Shown: positions 1 through 9,213 of the stretch, piece by piece
Layout: each line of letters starts with the position of its first letter
Position numbering within the stretch: position 1 is the stretch's first letter
Assembly: GCF_000060285.1 (NCBI RefSeq)
Contig: NC_008555.1
Location: 1,550,001 to 1,614,000, forward strand
Origin: Listeria welshimeri serovar 6b str. SLCC5334
GTDB lineage: Bacteria; Bacillota; Bacilli; Lactobacillales; Listeriaceae
Length of the DNA: 64,000 bases
Direction: 5' to 3'
The notes under the pieces: model-generated
The model's database searches: none
What the model was told of the DNA's origin: nothing
What the model saw: the letters and a program-made list of their open reading frames with translations, nothing else
Translations under genes and position numbers: made by a program

Positions 1-629
1 ATAACAAAACTACGGCCATCTCCTGCATCAACCATCCCTAAATTCGGAACAATCGTTGTAAAGTGATAAGCAGCAATTTTAGGTCTTGCTGCAGATACGA
101 CGGATAGTAGAGTAGATTTACCAACACTCGGGAAACCAACTAATCCAACGTCTGCTAATACTTTAAGTTCTAATTGTACATTTCGTTCTTGACCTGGCTC
201 TCCGTTTTCGGATAGTTCTGGAGCAGGGTTTGCTGGAGTAGCAAATCGTTTGTTACCACGTCCACCACGTCCGGCTTTTGCAATGACTGCACGTTGGCCA
301 TGCGCCACTAAATCTGCAATAATTTCGCCAGTATCAATATCTTTCACAATAGTTCCTTGTGGTACTTTAACCACTAAATCTTCTGCACCGCGCCCATGCA
401 TACTTTTACTCATGCCGTGTTCGCCGTGTTCTGCTTTAAAAATTCGTTTAAAGCGGAAATCTACTAATGTACGTAAACCTTCATCTACTACAAATACAAC
501 GTCTGCTCCTTTACCGCCGTCACCGCCAGCAGGTCCACCGTTTGGTACAAATTTTTCGCGGCGGAATGCCACCATACCGTCCCCACCATTACCAGCTTTT
601 ACATATATCTTAACCTGATCTACAAACAT
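1..629 (-). CDS. obgE: Obg-family GTPase, N-terminal part (cut by window edge)
   Basis: The reading frame starts at an ATG at 627-629 and runs off the left edge, so about 209 residues are visible and the C-terminus is missing. It begins [18 protein letters not shown], the glycine-rich Obg fold (about residues 1-158). The P-loop GFPSVGKST follows near residue 164, then the switch region TTIVPNLG. Obg proteins are ribosome-associated GTPases that act in late 50S assembly and stress (p)ppGpp responses; this is family knowledge. A GGGAG ribosome site lies about 11 bases upstream. In Bacillus obg follows rpmA and spo0B; here glpFK lies between rpmA and obg. Confidence 0.97.
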   Translation of the reverse strand, partial: MFVDQVKIYVKAGNGGDGMVAFRREKFVPNGGPAGGDGGKGADVVFVVDEGLRTLVDFRFKRIFKAEHGEHGMSKSMHGRGAEDLVVKVPQGTIVKDIDTGEIIADLVAHGQRAVIAKAGRGGRGNKRFATPANPAPELSENGEPGQERNVQLELKVLADVGLVGFPSVGKSTLLSVVSAARPKIAAYHFTTIVPNLGMVDAGDGRSFV

Positions 630-740
630 AATTTTTATATTCTCCCGTTCCTTAAAAGTCTTATCTTTCATTATAACGAACAAACTATACATCTGTCACT
701 ATATTTATTTCCATTTCTAAATATTTATTTTAACATAGAA

Positions 741-786
741 AAAATGCGCCAAATGATTTTTTACACATTTGGCGCATCTTTTTTGA
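741..786 (-). terminator. Bidirectional hairpin terminator after glpK
   Basis: A perfect 12-bp inverted repeat (ATGCGCCAAATG at 744-755 and its complement at 766-777) with a 10-base loop. It is flanked by A-runs on one side and T-runs on the other. It lies directly after the glpK stop and before the obgE leader. Confidence 0.85.
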
Positions 787-789
787 AGA

Positions 790-2334
<1,545 letters not shown>

Positions 2335-2357
2335 TTAGAGCTAGTTATAATTCTAGC

Positions 2358-3176
2358 TTATGCTAAATCTTTTTTCTTGTCGAGTTGCATTGTTAAAATA
2401 AGAATTAAAATAAATAATACCGCGAATACCCAGAACCACATTCCAAAGTCGCCGTTGATAATGGCATTGTATCCTAAAGCACCTAATGCTCCACCCATAA
2501 TTGGTCCTATAACTGGAACCCATGAGTATCCCCAATCTGATCCACCTTTACCTGAAATCGGCCAAACAAAATGGGCAATTCTTGGGCCAAGGTCACGAGC
2601 TGGGTTGATTGCATAACCAGTCGTTCCACCCAGAGACATCCCGATAGCTATGATTAATGCGCCAACAACAAGTGGATTTAATCCATCTGAAAAGGAATTT
2701 GCGCCTAATGATAATAATCCAAACACTAAAATAAAAGTACCTAATGCTTCACCAAAAAAGTTAGATGTAAAATGGCGAATAGCTGGTGCTGTTGCAAAAA
2801 CACCTAGTTTTGTTGGTTTGTCTTCTGTAGCCTTCCAGTGCGGGTAATAATGTAACCATACGAGTGTTGCCCCGATAAAAGCTCCAATAAACTGAGCAAT
2901 AATATAAGGCAATACATAGTTCCATGGGAAAGCACCTGCAAGCGCCATACCGATAGTTACTGCCGGGTTAAGATGGGCCATACTCATATATCCTGAAACA
3001 TATACACCCATTGTAACACCTAACCCCCAAGCTAAAGTAATAACGACCCAACCGCCATTCTCCGCTTTAGACCTTTTTAGTGAAACGCCTGCTACTACCC
3101 CAGCCCCTAAGATAATTAGGATGGCAGTACCAATAACCTCACCTAGAAATTGTGTTGCTAAACTTGTGTCAATCAT
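2358..3176 (-). CDS. glpF: Glycerol uptake facilitator (aquaglyceroporin)
   Basis: A 272-residue membrane channel of the MIP family that lets glycerol diffuse into the cell for GlpK to trap. Two hydrophobic halves carry the pore motifs NPAVT (first half) and NPARD (second half), the Asp after the second NPA being typical of glycerol facilitators. I placed the start at MIDTSLATQF, since a GAAGGAG site lies about 9 bases upstream. The frame is open for another 36 codons upstream, but that stretch overlaps the ribosome site and the leader terminator. The promoter and leader controls are listed separately. Confidence 0.95.
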   Translation of the reverse strand: MIDTSLATQFLGEVIGTAILIILGAGVVAGVSLKRSKAENGGWVVITLAWGLGVTMGVYVSGYMSMAHLNPAVTIGMALAGAFPWNYVLPYIIAQFIGAFIGATLVWLHYYPHWKATEDKPTKLGVFATAPAIRHFTSNFFGEALGTFILVFGLLSLGANSFSDGLNPLVVGALIIAIGMSLGGTTGYAINPARDLGPRIAHFVWPISGKGGSDWGYSWVPVIGPIMGGALGALGYNAIINGDFGMWFWVFAVLFILILILTMQLDKKKDLA

Positions 3177-3261
3177 TTTTTCCAACTCCTTCTTCATGCT
3201 TATTTGTAGCACCGGAATTTTAACCCTTACTTGTCCCCTTACATTCCGATTATCAATTAAC

Positions 3262-3326
3262 TTCAAAAAAAGAATGACAATCAAAACGTAGGCAGACTAG
3301 TACCCTTGCATCGTTTCGATTGTCAT
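3262..3326 (-). promoter_or_regulatory. Leader terminator of glpF, fits GlpP-type antitermination
   Basis: In the transcribed strand a 15-bp stem is formed by 3312-3326 and 3274-3288 (14 Watson-Crick pairs and one G-U). It is followed at once by CTTTTTTT. It lies between the predicted promoter and the glpF ribosome site, so it should stop transcription unless relieved. Bacillus glp operons have such leader terminators, overcome by the RNA-binding protein GlpP when glycerol-3-phosphate is present; GlpP control here is inferred. Confidence 0.75.
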
Positions 3327-3359
3327 CTCTTCTCCTGACATTTTAATTAACTTGAGTCT

Positions 3360-3388
3360 ATTTAATCATATCAAGAAAACGCTGTCAA
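3360..3388 (-). promoter_or_regulatory. glpF promoter with overlapping cre site
   Basis: Minus-strand -35 TTGACA at 3383-3388, a 17-base spacer, and -10 TTAAAT at 3360-3365 with an extended TG motif. The sequence AGAAAACGCTGTCA at 3374-3387 matches the catabolite response element consensus TGWAANCGNTNWCA at 13 of 14 positions and overlaps the -35. CcpA repression of glycerol use is the expected consequence. Confidence 0.75.
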
Positions 3389-3504
3389 TCAAACGACTTG
3401 TCCTATTTTTCACAAAGTATCTTCATCTGCCTCTTTACATTTACCCCAATTTTGGAGAGTTGTAACCCTTTTTAAAAGAAATTAATTCACAAAGATGAAA
3501 ACAC

Positions 3505-3532
3505 AAAAAAACCGCCACGAATGACGGTTTCT
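3505..3532 (-). terminator. Terminator of the rplU-prp-rpmA operon
   Basis: 9-bp stem AAACCGCCA (3509-3517) with TGACGGTTT (3522-3530), a 4-base loop, and a T-run in the minus direction. It follows the rpmA stop by about 10 bases. Confidence 0.85.
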
Positions 3533-3542
3533 AATTTTGTAT

Positions 3543-3833
3543 TTAAGCTTCTTGTACTTCAGGATAAACGCTAACTTTTTTCTTGTCGCGTCCCATACGT
3601 TCAAAACGTACAACGCCATCAGTTTTAGCAAATAAAGTATCATCGCCGCCACGTCCTACGTTAGTTCCTGGATAGATTTTAGTACCACGTTGACGGTAAA
3701 GGATAGATCCACCAGTAACAAATTGTCCGTCCGCACGTTTTGCACCTAAACGTTTTGATTCAGAGTCACGTCCGTTAGAAGTCGAACCGCCACCCTTTTT
3801 GTGCGCAAAATGTTGAATATCAAATTTTAACAT
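3543..3833 (-). CDS. rpmA: Large-subunit ribosomal protein L27 (bL27) with cleavable N-terminus
   Basis: A 96-residue L27 precursor. The core begins [21 protein letters not shown], typical for the family, whose N-terminus reaches the peptidyl-transferase centre. It is preceded by MLKFDIQHF, the short Firmicute extension that the protease Prp removes in Staphylococcus aureus. The cleavage point is expected between Phe9 and Ala10. Last gene of the rplU-prp-rpmA operon, immediately after the gene for its processing protease. Confidence 0.97.
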
Positions 3834-3846
3834 GAAATTCCACCTC

Positions 3847-4164
3847 CTATTTGGAGTTAATTTTTATATGATCAGGATAGCTGTACGCTAATGACCTTAG
3901 TTGATTTTCCATCCCTGTAAGCAAGATTTGAACCACTTCATCTCCAATATAATCAGCAGGTACAGAATAGTAAAGGTAACCTTCAGACTCTTCTATTACA
4001 GGTTCAAAATCACGTACCTCCGAAATAGCATTCACCATTCCAAAAGCAATTGACGAAGCTCCTGCACATACTAAATCACTGCCATGTTCGGCAAAATCAG
4101 CATGTCCACTCATTGTAAAAGAAATTATTTGGTTGTTTTCTCGCGTAACATCGACTTGAATCAT
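3847..4164 (-). CDS. prp: L27-processing cysteine protease Prp (YsxB family)
   Basis: A 105-residue protein between the genes for L21 and L27. It shows the family dyad: His21 in SGHADF and Cys33 in GSDLVCAG. Prp cleaves the N-terminal extension of L27 in Firmicutes, which is needed for ribosome assembly; the role here rests on family membership plus the extension visible on the adjacent rpmA product. Spacing is 13 bases to rpmA and 18 bases from rplU, so the three genes form one operon. Confidence 0.93.
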
Positions 4165-4182
4165 TTTTTTCGTCCTTTCAAA

Positions 4183-4491
4183 TTAAGCATTGATTGCATC
4201 AATAGTTAATTTTGTGTAAGGTTGACGATGACCTTGTTTTTTGTGGTAGTTCTTTTTCGGTTTATATTTATAAACTGTCAATTTCTTCGCACGGCCTTGT
4301 TTTTCAACTTTAGCTGTTACAGTTGCTCCGTCCACGAATGGCACGCCAACTTTAGCGGAATCTCCGCCTACGAATAGAACTTTGTCAAAAGTAACAACAT
4401 CTCCAACTTCACCAGCTAATTTCTCAACATAGATCTCTTGGCCTGCTTCTACTTTGATTTGTTTCCCACCTGTTTCAATAATTGCGTACAT
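4183..4491 (-). CDS. rplU: Large-subunit ribosomal protein L21 (bL21)
   Basis: 102 residues, the normal L21 length. It begins [18 protein letters not shown] and has the lysine-rich 23S rRNA-binding region [22 protein letters not shown] near the C-terminus. The start is supported by GAGGAGG 7-8 bases upstream. First gene of the rplU-prp-rpmA operon, preceded by a structured leader and a strong promoter. Confidence 0.98.
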
Positions 4492-4600
4492 ACTTGCACC
4501 TCCTCATATACTAAGACTCGCCATCACAGGGGACTTACACATGGTAAATACTTAACCCAGCTCTGTGCGGTTGTAGCTTGGTGCGCTACAAACATAACAG
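4492..4600 (-). promoter_or_regulatory. L21-type ribosomal protein leader
   Basis: The untranslated leader of rplU holds a hairpin TGTAGC/GCTACA (4572-4577 with 4585-4590). A second conserved-looking stretch contains TAAGTCCCCTGTGATGGCGAG before the ribosome site. Firmicute rplU genes usually carry the L21 leader, an element thought to mediate autoregulation. I identify it by position and hairpin, not by a covariance search. Confidence 0.65.
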
Positions 4601-4604
4601 TAAA

Positions 4605-4634
4605 ATAATAGCACAATTAAGCCAGCCATGTCAA
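4605..4634 (-). promoter_or_regulatory. Promoter of the rplU operon
   Basis: Minus-strand -35 TTGACA (4629-4634), 18-base spacer, -10 TATTAT (4605-4610) with an extended TGC motif. Transcription would begin near 4598, at the upstream end of the L21 leader. Confidence 0.75.
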
Positions 4635-4647
4635 TTAAATGTTAACT

Positions 4648-6009
4648 TTAATTTTCAACACGAGCAATTTGATAAAAAGGAATTCGTTCATCTGCTACTT
4701 CCCAGTCAATTGGCGCATGATTGAAAGTATTCAAATCTAAAAACGCATCTAAGACATCTTCAGTGGTAATAATTTGAATGCTGTTTGGCTCTCCTTGCAT
4801 AATTCCAGCAAGCTCTCTTTCAAGTTGAAAAGCAAGCGTATCTTTTGAAGCAACATGACCAGTTCCATAACAAACCGGACAAGGGATTGTTGTAAATTCT
4901 AAAAACGACTGCTGTTTCTTTCGTCTCGTCAACTGTAAAAGCCCTGACTGTGATAAAGCTGCAATTTGTGTCGTCGTATATTCTTCACGACTTTGTCTTT
5001 CTATCGCCTCGTATAGCTCCTCATGCCCTGCTTCTGACATCCCACCAATAAAATCAACAATAATCATTCCGCTCATATTACGAAGTCGGATATGCCTAAA
5101 AATTTCCGGAACAGCTTTTATATTTACCGATTCAACTGTTTTTTCTTTAGCAGCAGTTCCTTTAAAACGGCTGGAATTCACATCAATTACCCACATAGCT
5201 TCTGTTTTTTCAATAAAAAGAGAGGATCCATTTGGAAGATGGACTACTGGCCGACTAAGACGCTCTATTTGTGATTTAATTCCTATGTCAGCAAATAAAT
5301 CTGAGCTTTTTTTTAAAACAATTTCCCTATTAGGAAAATGGACTTCCAATGTCTTTGCAAATTCAAAATCATCTGTCATAATTTCAGTCGGTGAATAACG
5401 CTGAATAAACTGTTTAGCACTCGTAAAGACGCCTGAAGCAGCACTTAACAATAAGCCTGGTTTTTTTCTTGTCGCTGCATCTTTTATTAATAATTGATAT
5501 TTTTCTCTCGCTTGATTTAGTGCGATTTCTAACTGCTCATTTGATGAGTTCTCCGCATTCGAACGGATAATTACTGCTTCATTTTCATCCAAAAGTAGTT
5601 CCATTATTTTTTTCAAGGGTTCCTTGTCAGCAATTCTTTTCGAAATAGAAACATATTCTTTTCCATGTAAATAAATTAGTAAATCACCTGGGAATTCTAG
5701 TACCGCTGATAAAAGTGGCAGTTTCGTAGCACTACCTTCTCGAACAATTTGAACAGGGATTTTAGCTCCTTGGTTCTTTTCAAAAATTTCCGGAATATCT
5801 TTTAGGTGTATAAAACCTTTGTTCTGATTACCTAAGTCCACAAATGCCGCATCCATTTTTCGATCAATTTTTTGGATAAAACCATAAAAAATATCTCCTA
5901 CTTGCACTTTTTCAGACGGACGGATAATTTCCATATCAATTAACGTATCATCTTCCAATACTGCAACGCGTTTTTCGATATGAGCCGCATTAATTATTAG
6001 TTTTTTCAT
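4648..6009 (-). CDS. rng: Ribonuclease E/G family endoribonuclease
   Basis: 453 residues, near the size of E. coli RNase G and lacking the long C-terminal scaffold of RNase E. An S1 domain lies at about residues 35-120 (GDIFYGFIQKIDRKMDAAFVDLG). The two Mg-binding acidic motifs are visible as VIDVNSS (near 275) and IIVDFIGG (near 318). The zinc-link CPVCYGTG lies near 378. The family cleaves single-stranded AU-rich RNA and matures rRNA ends. B. subtilis lacks this family, so its presence here is notable. It occupies the minD-rplU gap where B. subtilis has spoIVFA-spoIVFB. Confidence 0.92.
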   Translation of the reverse strand: MKKLIINAAHIEKRVAVLEDDTLIDMEIIRPSEKVQVGDIFYGFIQKIDRKMDAAFVDLGNQNKGFIHLKDIPEIFEKNQGAKIPVQIVREGSATKLPLLSAVLEFPGDLLIYLHGKEYVSISKRIADKEPLKKIMELLLDENEAVIIRSNAENSSNEQLEIALNQAREKYQLLIKDAATRKKPGLLLSAASGVFTSAKQFIQRYSPTEIMTDDFEFAKTLEVHFPNREIVLKKSSDLFADIGIKSQIERLSRPVVHLPNGSSLFIEKTEAMWVIDVNSSRFKGTAAKEKTVESVNIKAVPEIFRHIRLRNMSGMIIVDFIGGMSEAGHEELYEAIERQSREEYTTTQIAALSQSGLLQLTRRKKQQSFLEFTTIPCPVCYGTGHVASKDTLAFQLERELAGIMQGEPNSIQIITTEDVLDAFLDLNTFNHAPIDWEVADERIPFYQIARVEN

Positions 6010-6025
6010 TCAATCACCTTTTATA

Positions 6026-6055
6026 AAAACCCTTCATCCAAAAGATAAAGGGTTT
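6026..6055 (-). terminator. Hairpin terminator between minD and rng
   Basis: 11-bp stem AACCCTTCATC (6028-6038) with GATAAAGGGTT (6044-6053), one G-U pair, then TTTTTAT in the minus direction. It lies within 10 bases of the minD stop and just upstream of the rng ribosome site, so rng expression needs readthrough or its own promoter. Confidence 0.65.
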
Positions 6056-6061
6056 AGTTTT

Positions 6062-6862
6062 TTATTTTCCACCGAAAAGTTGTTTTAAGCGTGCAAAAAA
6101 GCCTGGTTTTTTTGCTTCAATTGACATTAAAGGAATAGATTCTCCAAGGATTCGTCTTGCAATATTTCGATATCCTTGAGAAGCACGATTATTTGGTATC
6201 ATAGCTACAGGATCCCCACTATTAGATGAACGAATAACCTCATCATCGTCAATAATGATTCCTAAAAGTTCAATAGATAAATGTGTTGTAATTTCATCAA
6301 TATCCATTACATCACCATTAACCATCATTTGCGTACGGATACGATTAATAATAAGTTTAGGTGGTTCAATGTCTTCTTTTTCTAATAAACCAATAATTCT
6401 ATCAGCATCACGGACAGCTGAAATCTCAGGAGTAGTCACAACAATAGCTTTATCCGCTCCTGCAACAGCATTTTTATAACCAGTTTCAATTCCTGCCGGA
6501 CAATCAATTAAAATATAATCATAATCTGGTCTTAACTGATTGATTAAGTCTACCATTTGTTCCGCTGAGACGGCATTTTTATCCGTTGTTTGCGCAGCTG
6601 GAAGCAAGAAAAGTAAATCGTCAAAACGCTTATCTTTAATCATAGCTTGGTGAATTTTGCAGCGTCCTTCCACTACATCTACCAAGTCATAGATAATACG
6701 ATTTTCAAGACCTAGAACAACATCTAAATTGCGAAGGCCGATATCCATATCAATCAAGCACACTTTCTTACCTTGAAGAGCAAGTGCCGTTCCTAGGTTA
6801 GCAGTTGAAGTAGTTTTTCCTACTCCACCTTTCCCAGAAGTAATGACTATAGCTTCTCCCAT
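6062..6862 (-). CDS. minD: Septum-site determining ATPase MinD
   Basis: 266 residues. It has the deviant Walker A GKGGVGKTT at residues 10-18 with signature Lys11 and Lys16, and the motif DMDIGLRNLD. The C-terminus ends in an amphipathic membrane-targeting helix (FFARLKQLFGG). MinD binds the membrane in its ATP form and recruits MinC to block FtsZ ring assembly near poles. minC ends two bases upstream, so the pair is translationally close and in the usual minCD order. Confidence 0.97.
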   Translation of the reverse strand: MGEAIVITSGKGGVGKTTSTANLGTALALQGKKVCLIDMDIGLRNLDVVLGLENRIIYDLVDVVEGRCKIHQAMIKDKRFDDLLFLLPAAQTTDKNAVSAEQMVDLINQLRPDYDYILIDCPAGIETGYKNAVAGADKAIVVTTPEISAVRDADRIIGLLEKEDIEPPKLIINRIRTQMMVNGDVMDIDEITTHLSIELLGIIIDDDEVIRSSNSGDPVAMIPNNRASQGYRNIARRILGESIPLMSIEAKKPGFFARLKQLFGGK

Positions 6863-6864
6863 GT

Positions 6865-7542
6865 TTAACGCCCTCCTTGAAAATTAGAAATTTCCGGTCT
6901 AATTTTTCTTATCTTATGTATCTCATCAATTACTATTTCATCAGTATCATTTACGAATGCAGAGAACAAATCCGTATCAACCACTTCTTTATAATCTTCA
7001 CTATCAAACCCGTATACTTTGTCAGCAATTCTGACTTGCGACGGATAAAGGAATTTTCCAGCGACTACAGCATTCTTATCACCTTCAAAGCCAGCATGTA
7101 TGATCCCCTTGATATTACCTAACACAAAAACATTTCCGTTAGAGCGAATTTGTCCACCAGGATTCACATCACCTATGAGCAAAAAATCTCCTGGTACTTG
7201 CACAACCTGACCTGATCGAATAATAGTAGCCATTGAAAAAATTTGGTCACGTTCTTTCCATTTTTTCGCATCATCTTTGGACATAACATTGCTATAAAAT
7301 GCACTAATTTCCATTTGACTGTTGTTATGGATAATAGTGGATATCTCAAGCTCTTCTTCCTCTGAAAACAAGCGGTTTCCAATTTGAACTTGAACCTCTA
7401 ATTTTTCACCAGAGTATGGGTTTTGTTTTTTATCTGCTAGCAATTGGGATAATTCTTGTTGCAATTCCAATATACTCGCTTTGTCACTAAGAAAAATACT
7501 TATACCATCTTTTGTGCCTTTAATTTGAACATTCTTTTTCAT
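6865..7542 (-). CDS. minC: Septum-site determining protein MinC
   Basis: 225 residues from the ATG at 7542, chosen because GGGGTG lies 9 bases upstream; a GTG four codons earlier falls inside that site. It has an N-terminal FtsZ-inhibiting domain (MKKNVQIKGTKDGISIFL) and a C-terminal beta-helical domain with the MinD-binding glycine-rich turns (GDVNPGGQIRSNGNVFVLGNIKGIIHAGFEG). It antagonises FtsZ polymers when brought to the membrane by MinD, encoded two bases downstream. Confidence 0.96.
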   Translation of the reverse strand: MKKNVQIKGTKDGISIFLSDKASILELQQELSQLLADKKQNPYSGEKLEVQVQIGNRLFSEEEELEISTIIHNNSQMEISAFYSNVMSKDDAKKWKERDQIFSMATIIRSGQVVQVPGDFLLIGDVNPGGQIRSNGNVFVLGNIKGIIHAGFEGDKNAVVAGKFLYPSQVRIADKVYGFDSEDYKEVVDTDLFSAFVNDTDEIVIDEIHKIRKIRPEISNFQGGR

Positions 7543-7623
7543 ATACCATTTCACCCCGCAACATTTATACTCTAGCCTTTAGTATACACTAACTCAAATT
7601 AAATGATAATAAAAAAATACTTT

Positions 7624-7706
7624 TTCTGAAAAAAACAGCTTGAAATCGCAAACTGCAGAACTATCTCCACAATCATACTTTTTCAAGTAATAGCGATTTC
7701 AAACTG
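7624..7706 (-). terminator. Long-loop hairpin terminator between mreD and minC
   Basis: In the minus direction CAGTTTGAAATCGC (7706-7693) pairs with GCGATTTCAAGCTG (7649-7636), 14 bp with one G-U. The loop is 43 bases, and TTTTTTTC follows at once. It separates mreBCD from minCD, which are joined in B. subtilis. Confidence 0.65.
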
Positions 7707-7721
7707 ATAAAATTACTTTAG

Positions 7722-8240
7722 TTATTCTGATTTCGCCAGCCGATTTAAGAATAATCGGAACGGGAAAAAGATAACTAAAAAGAATGCCAGATTAAACAAA
7801 ATGGTTGTCCATAAACGTTGATCAATAAAAACAGGAATACTCATTGTGGTTGAACCAATTAAATAATAAAAAGCATAAACTAAACTTTCCGTAAGAATAA
7901 CGTTGAAAATAGTAATTAAACCCACCAGAAAAATGTTGTTTTGCAATACTTTCATAAATTTGTCCGTAATATAAACGGTAAATGGAAAGATTGCAAAATA
8001 AATTCCCATGACACCAGTATAATAAATATCAAATAATAACCCCAAAATAAAAGCATACACTAAAGTCGTATTACGTTTATAAAAACATGTCATTATTGTC
8101 AACATTACAAGTAAAAAGTGTGGAATAAATAGATGCTTGTCATTGAAGAGTCCGTTACCAAATTGAAGACTAAAGACCCCTTCTAAAATAAAGGTACCAA
8201 CCATGATTGCTGGAAGAGCAATGTTTTTCTTTACATTCAT
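7722..8240 (-). CDS. mreD: Rod-shape determining membrane protein MreD
   Basis: 172 residues and very hydrophobic, with about five predicted membrane segments (for example ALPAIMVGTFILEGVFSLQF and FNLAFFLVIFFPFRLFL). MreD is part of the elongasome that links cytoplasmic MreB to cell-wall synthases. The call rests on length, topology and position 2 bases after mreC. Sequence conservation in the family is low, but the context is decisive. Confidence 0.93.
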   Translation of the reverse strand: MNVKKNIALPAIMVGTFILEGVFSLQFGNGLFNDKHLFIPHFLLVMLTIMTCFYKRNTTLVYAFILGLLFDIYYTGVMGIYFAIFPFTVYITDKFMKVLQNNIFLVGLITIFNVILTESLVYAFYYLIGSTTMSIPVFIDQRLWTTILFNLAFFLVIFFPFRLFLNRLAKSE

Positions 8241-8242
8241 GA

Positions 8243-9130
8243 TTATTGCCCTCCAGACGTATCCGAACTAGTTGAATCATCACTCGTAGTTCCTGTTTCA
8301 GCTGAGCGCTTCAAAACAGTTACATGGTTCAAATCATACATATCAGCACCTGGCTTGATGAACGCGGTTTGAGATAGTCCCATTTTATCCGTTTCTACTT
8401 TTTCGATAGTCCCGATAAAAATACCTGCTGGGAATTTCCCGCCAAGACCAGAAGTAACAACTTTTTGTCCTTTTTTAAATTTCATATCGTATGGTAATTG
8501 TTTTACTTCAAGCAACTTAGTATCACTGTCATATCCATTAATAATACCATATGCGTTTTCCGCACCTTGCACTTTTGCTGAAACACGGTTTTTAACATCA
8601 GATGAAGTGAGTAATTCAACTGTAGCTGATTTAGCACCAGTAGTTGTAACTTTTCCTATAAGACCACTAGGTGTAGTGACAGCCATATCAGGTTTTACTC
8701 CATCACTTGATCCTTTGTCAATTTCTATTTGATCGTTCCAATTGGTTGGATTTCTAGAAATAACAGAAGCATTTAATGGATCATAGTCGCGGATACTCTC
8801 AGTAATATCAAGATTTTCTTTTAAATCTTTATTTTCTTTTTTTAAGTCTGCAACTTCACTTTCAAGTTGTGCCAATTCTTCTAAACGTTCTTTCAGATGT
8901 TGGTTTTCAGTGTAAGTGTTTTTTAAGTCTGCAACTCCACCAAAAACACCTGAGACAAATGAAGTAGGCTTAGCTACAATATTTTCGCCAAATCCAACAA
9001 CATCTTTCACAAATTGTTCCGGCCACGAAGCATTCTCACGATCACGTAAAGAAAAACCGACTAACGCGACGAGAACAATAATTGAGATTAACAAGATAAT
9101 CAAACGTTTATTAAGAAAAAATTGCGGCAT
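8243..9130 (-). CDS. mreC: Rod-shape determining protein MreC
   Basis: 295 residues with a signal-anchor helix at about residues 8-25 (RLIILLISIIVLVALVGF). A coiled coil follows at about 70-112 (KERLEELAQLESEVADLKKENKDLKE), then the extracellular beta-barrel pair. The C-terminus is a Ser/Thr/Asp-rich tail (TGTTSDDSTSSDTSGGQ). MreC forms a scaffold outside the membrane that contacts penicillin-binding proteins. Middle gene of mreBCD. Confidence 0.96.
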   Translation of the reverse strand: MPQFFLNKRLIILLISIIVLVALVGFSLRDRENASWPEQFVKDVVGFGENIVAKPTSFVSGVFGGVADLKNTYTENQHLKERLEELAQLESEVADLKKENKDLKENLDITESIRDYDPLNASVISRNPTNWNDQIEIDKGSSDGVKPDMAVTTPSGLIGKVTTTGAKSATVELLTSSDVKNRVSAKVQGAENAYGIINGYDSDTKLLEVKQLPYDMKFKKGQKVVTSGLGGKFPAGIFIGTIEKVETDKMGLSQTAFIKPGADMYDLNHVTVLKRSAETGTTSDDSTSSDTSGGQ

Positions 9131-9213
9131 AACGACACCTCATCTCGTTAGTACTCTTTTTTCGCTTTTTTGAAACTAATTCATCTTGTTATATGAATAA
9201 ATGAGTGTGTCAT

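Noticed and set aside
250-618. 122-codon plus-strand ORF
   Set aside because: It is the antisense shadow of obgE, whose minus-strand frame gives a clear Obg protein across the same bases.
3177-3284. Longer N-terminus for GlpF
   Set aside because: The extra 36 codons overlap the leader terminator and the GAAGGAG site that serves the ATG at 3176, and aquaglyceroporins begin close to that ATG.
4572-4590. Hairpin upstream of rplU as a terminator of rng
   Set aside because: It has no T-run and lies downstream of a strong promoter in the rplU leader, so it belongs to the L21 leader.
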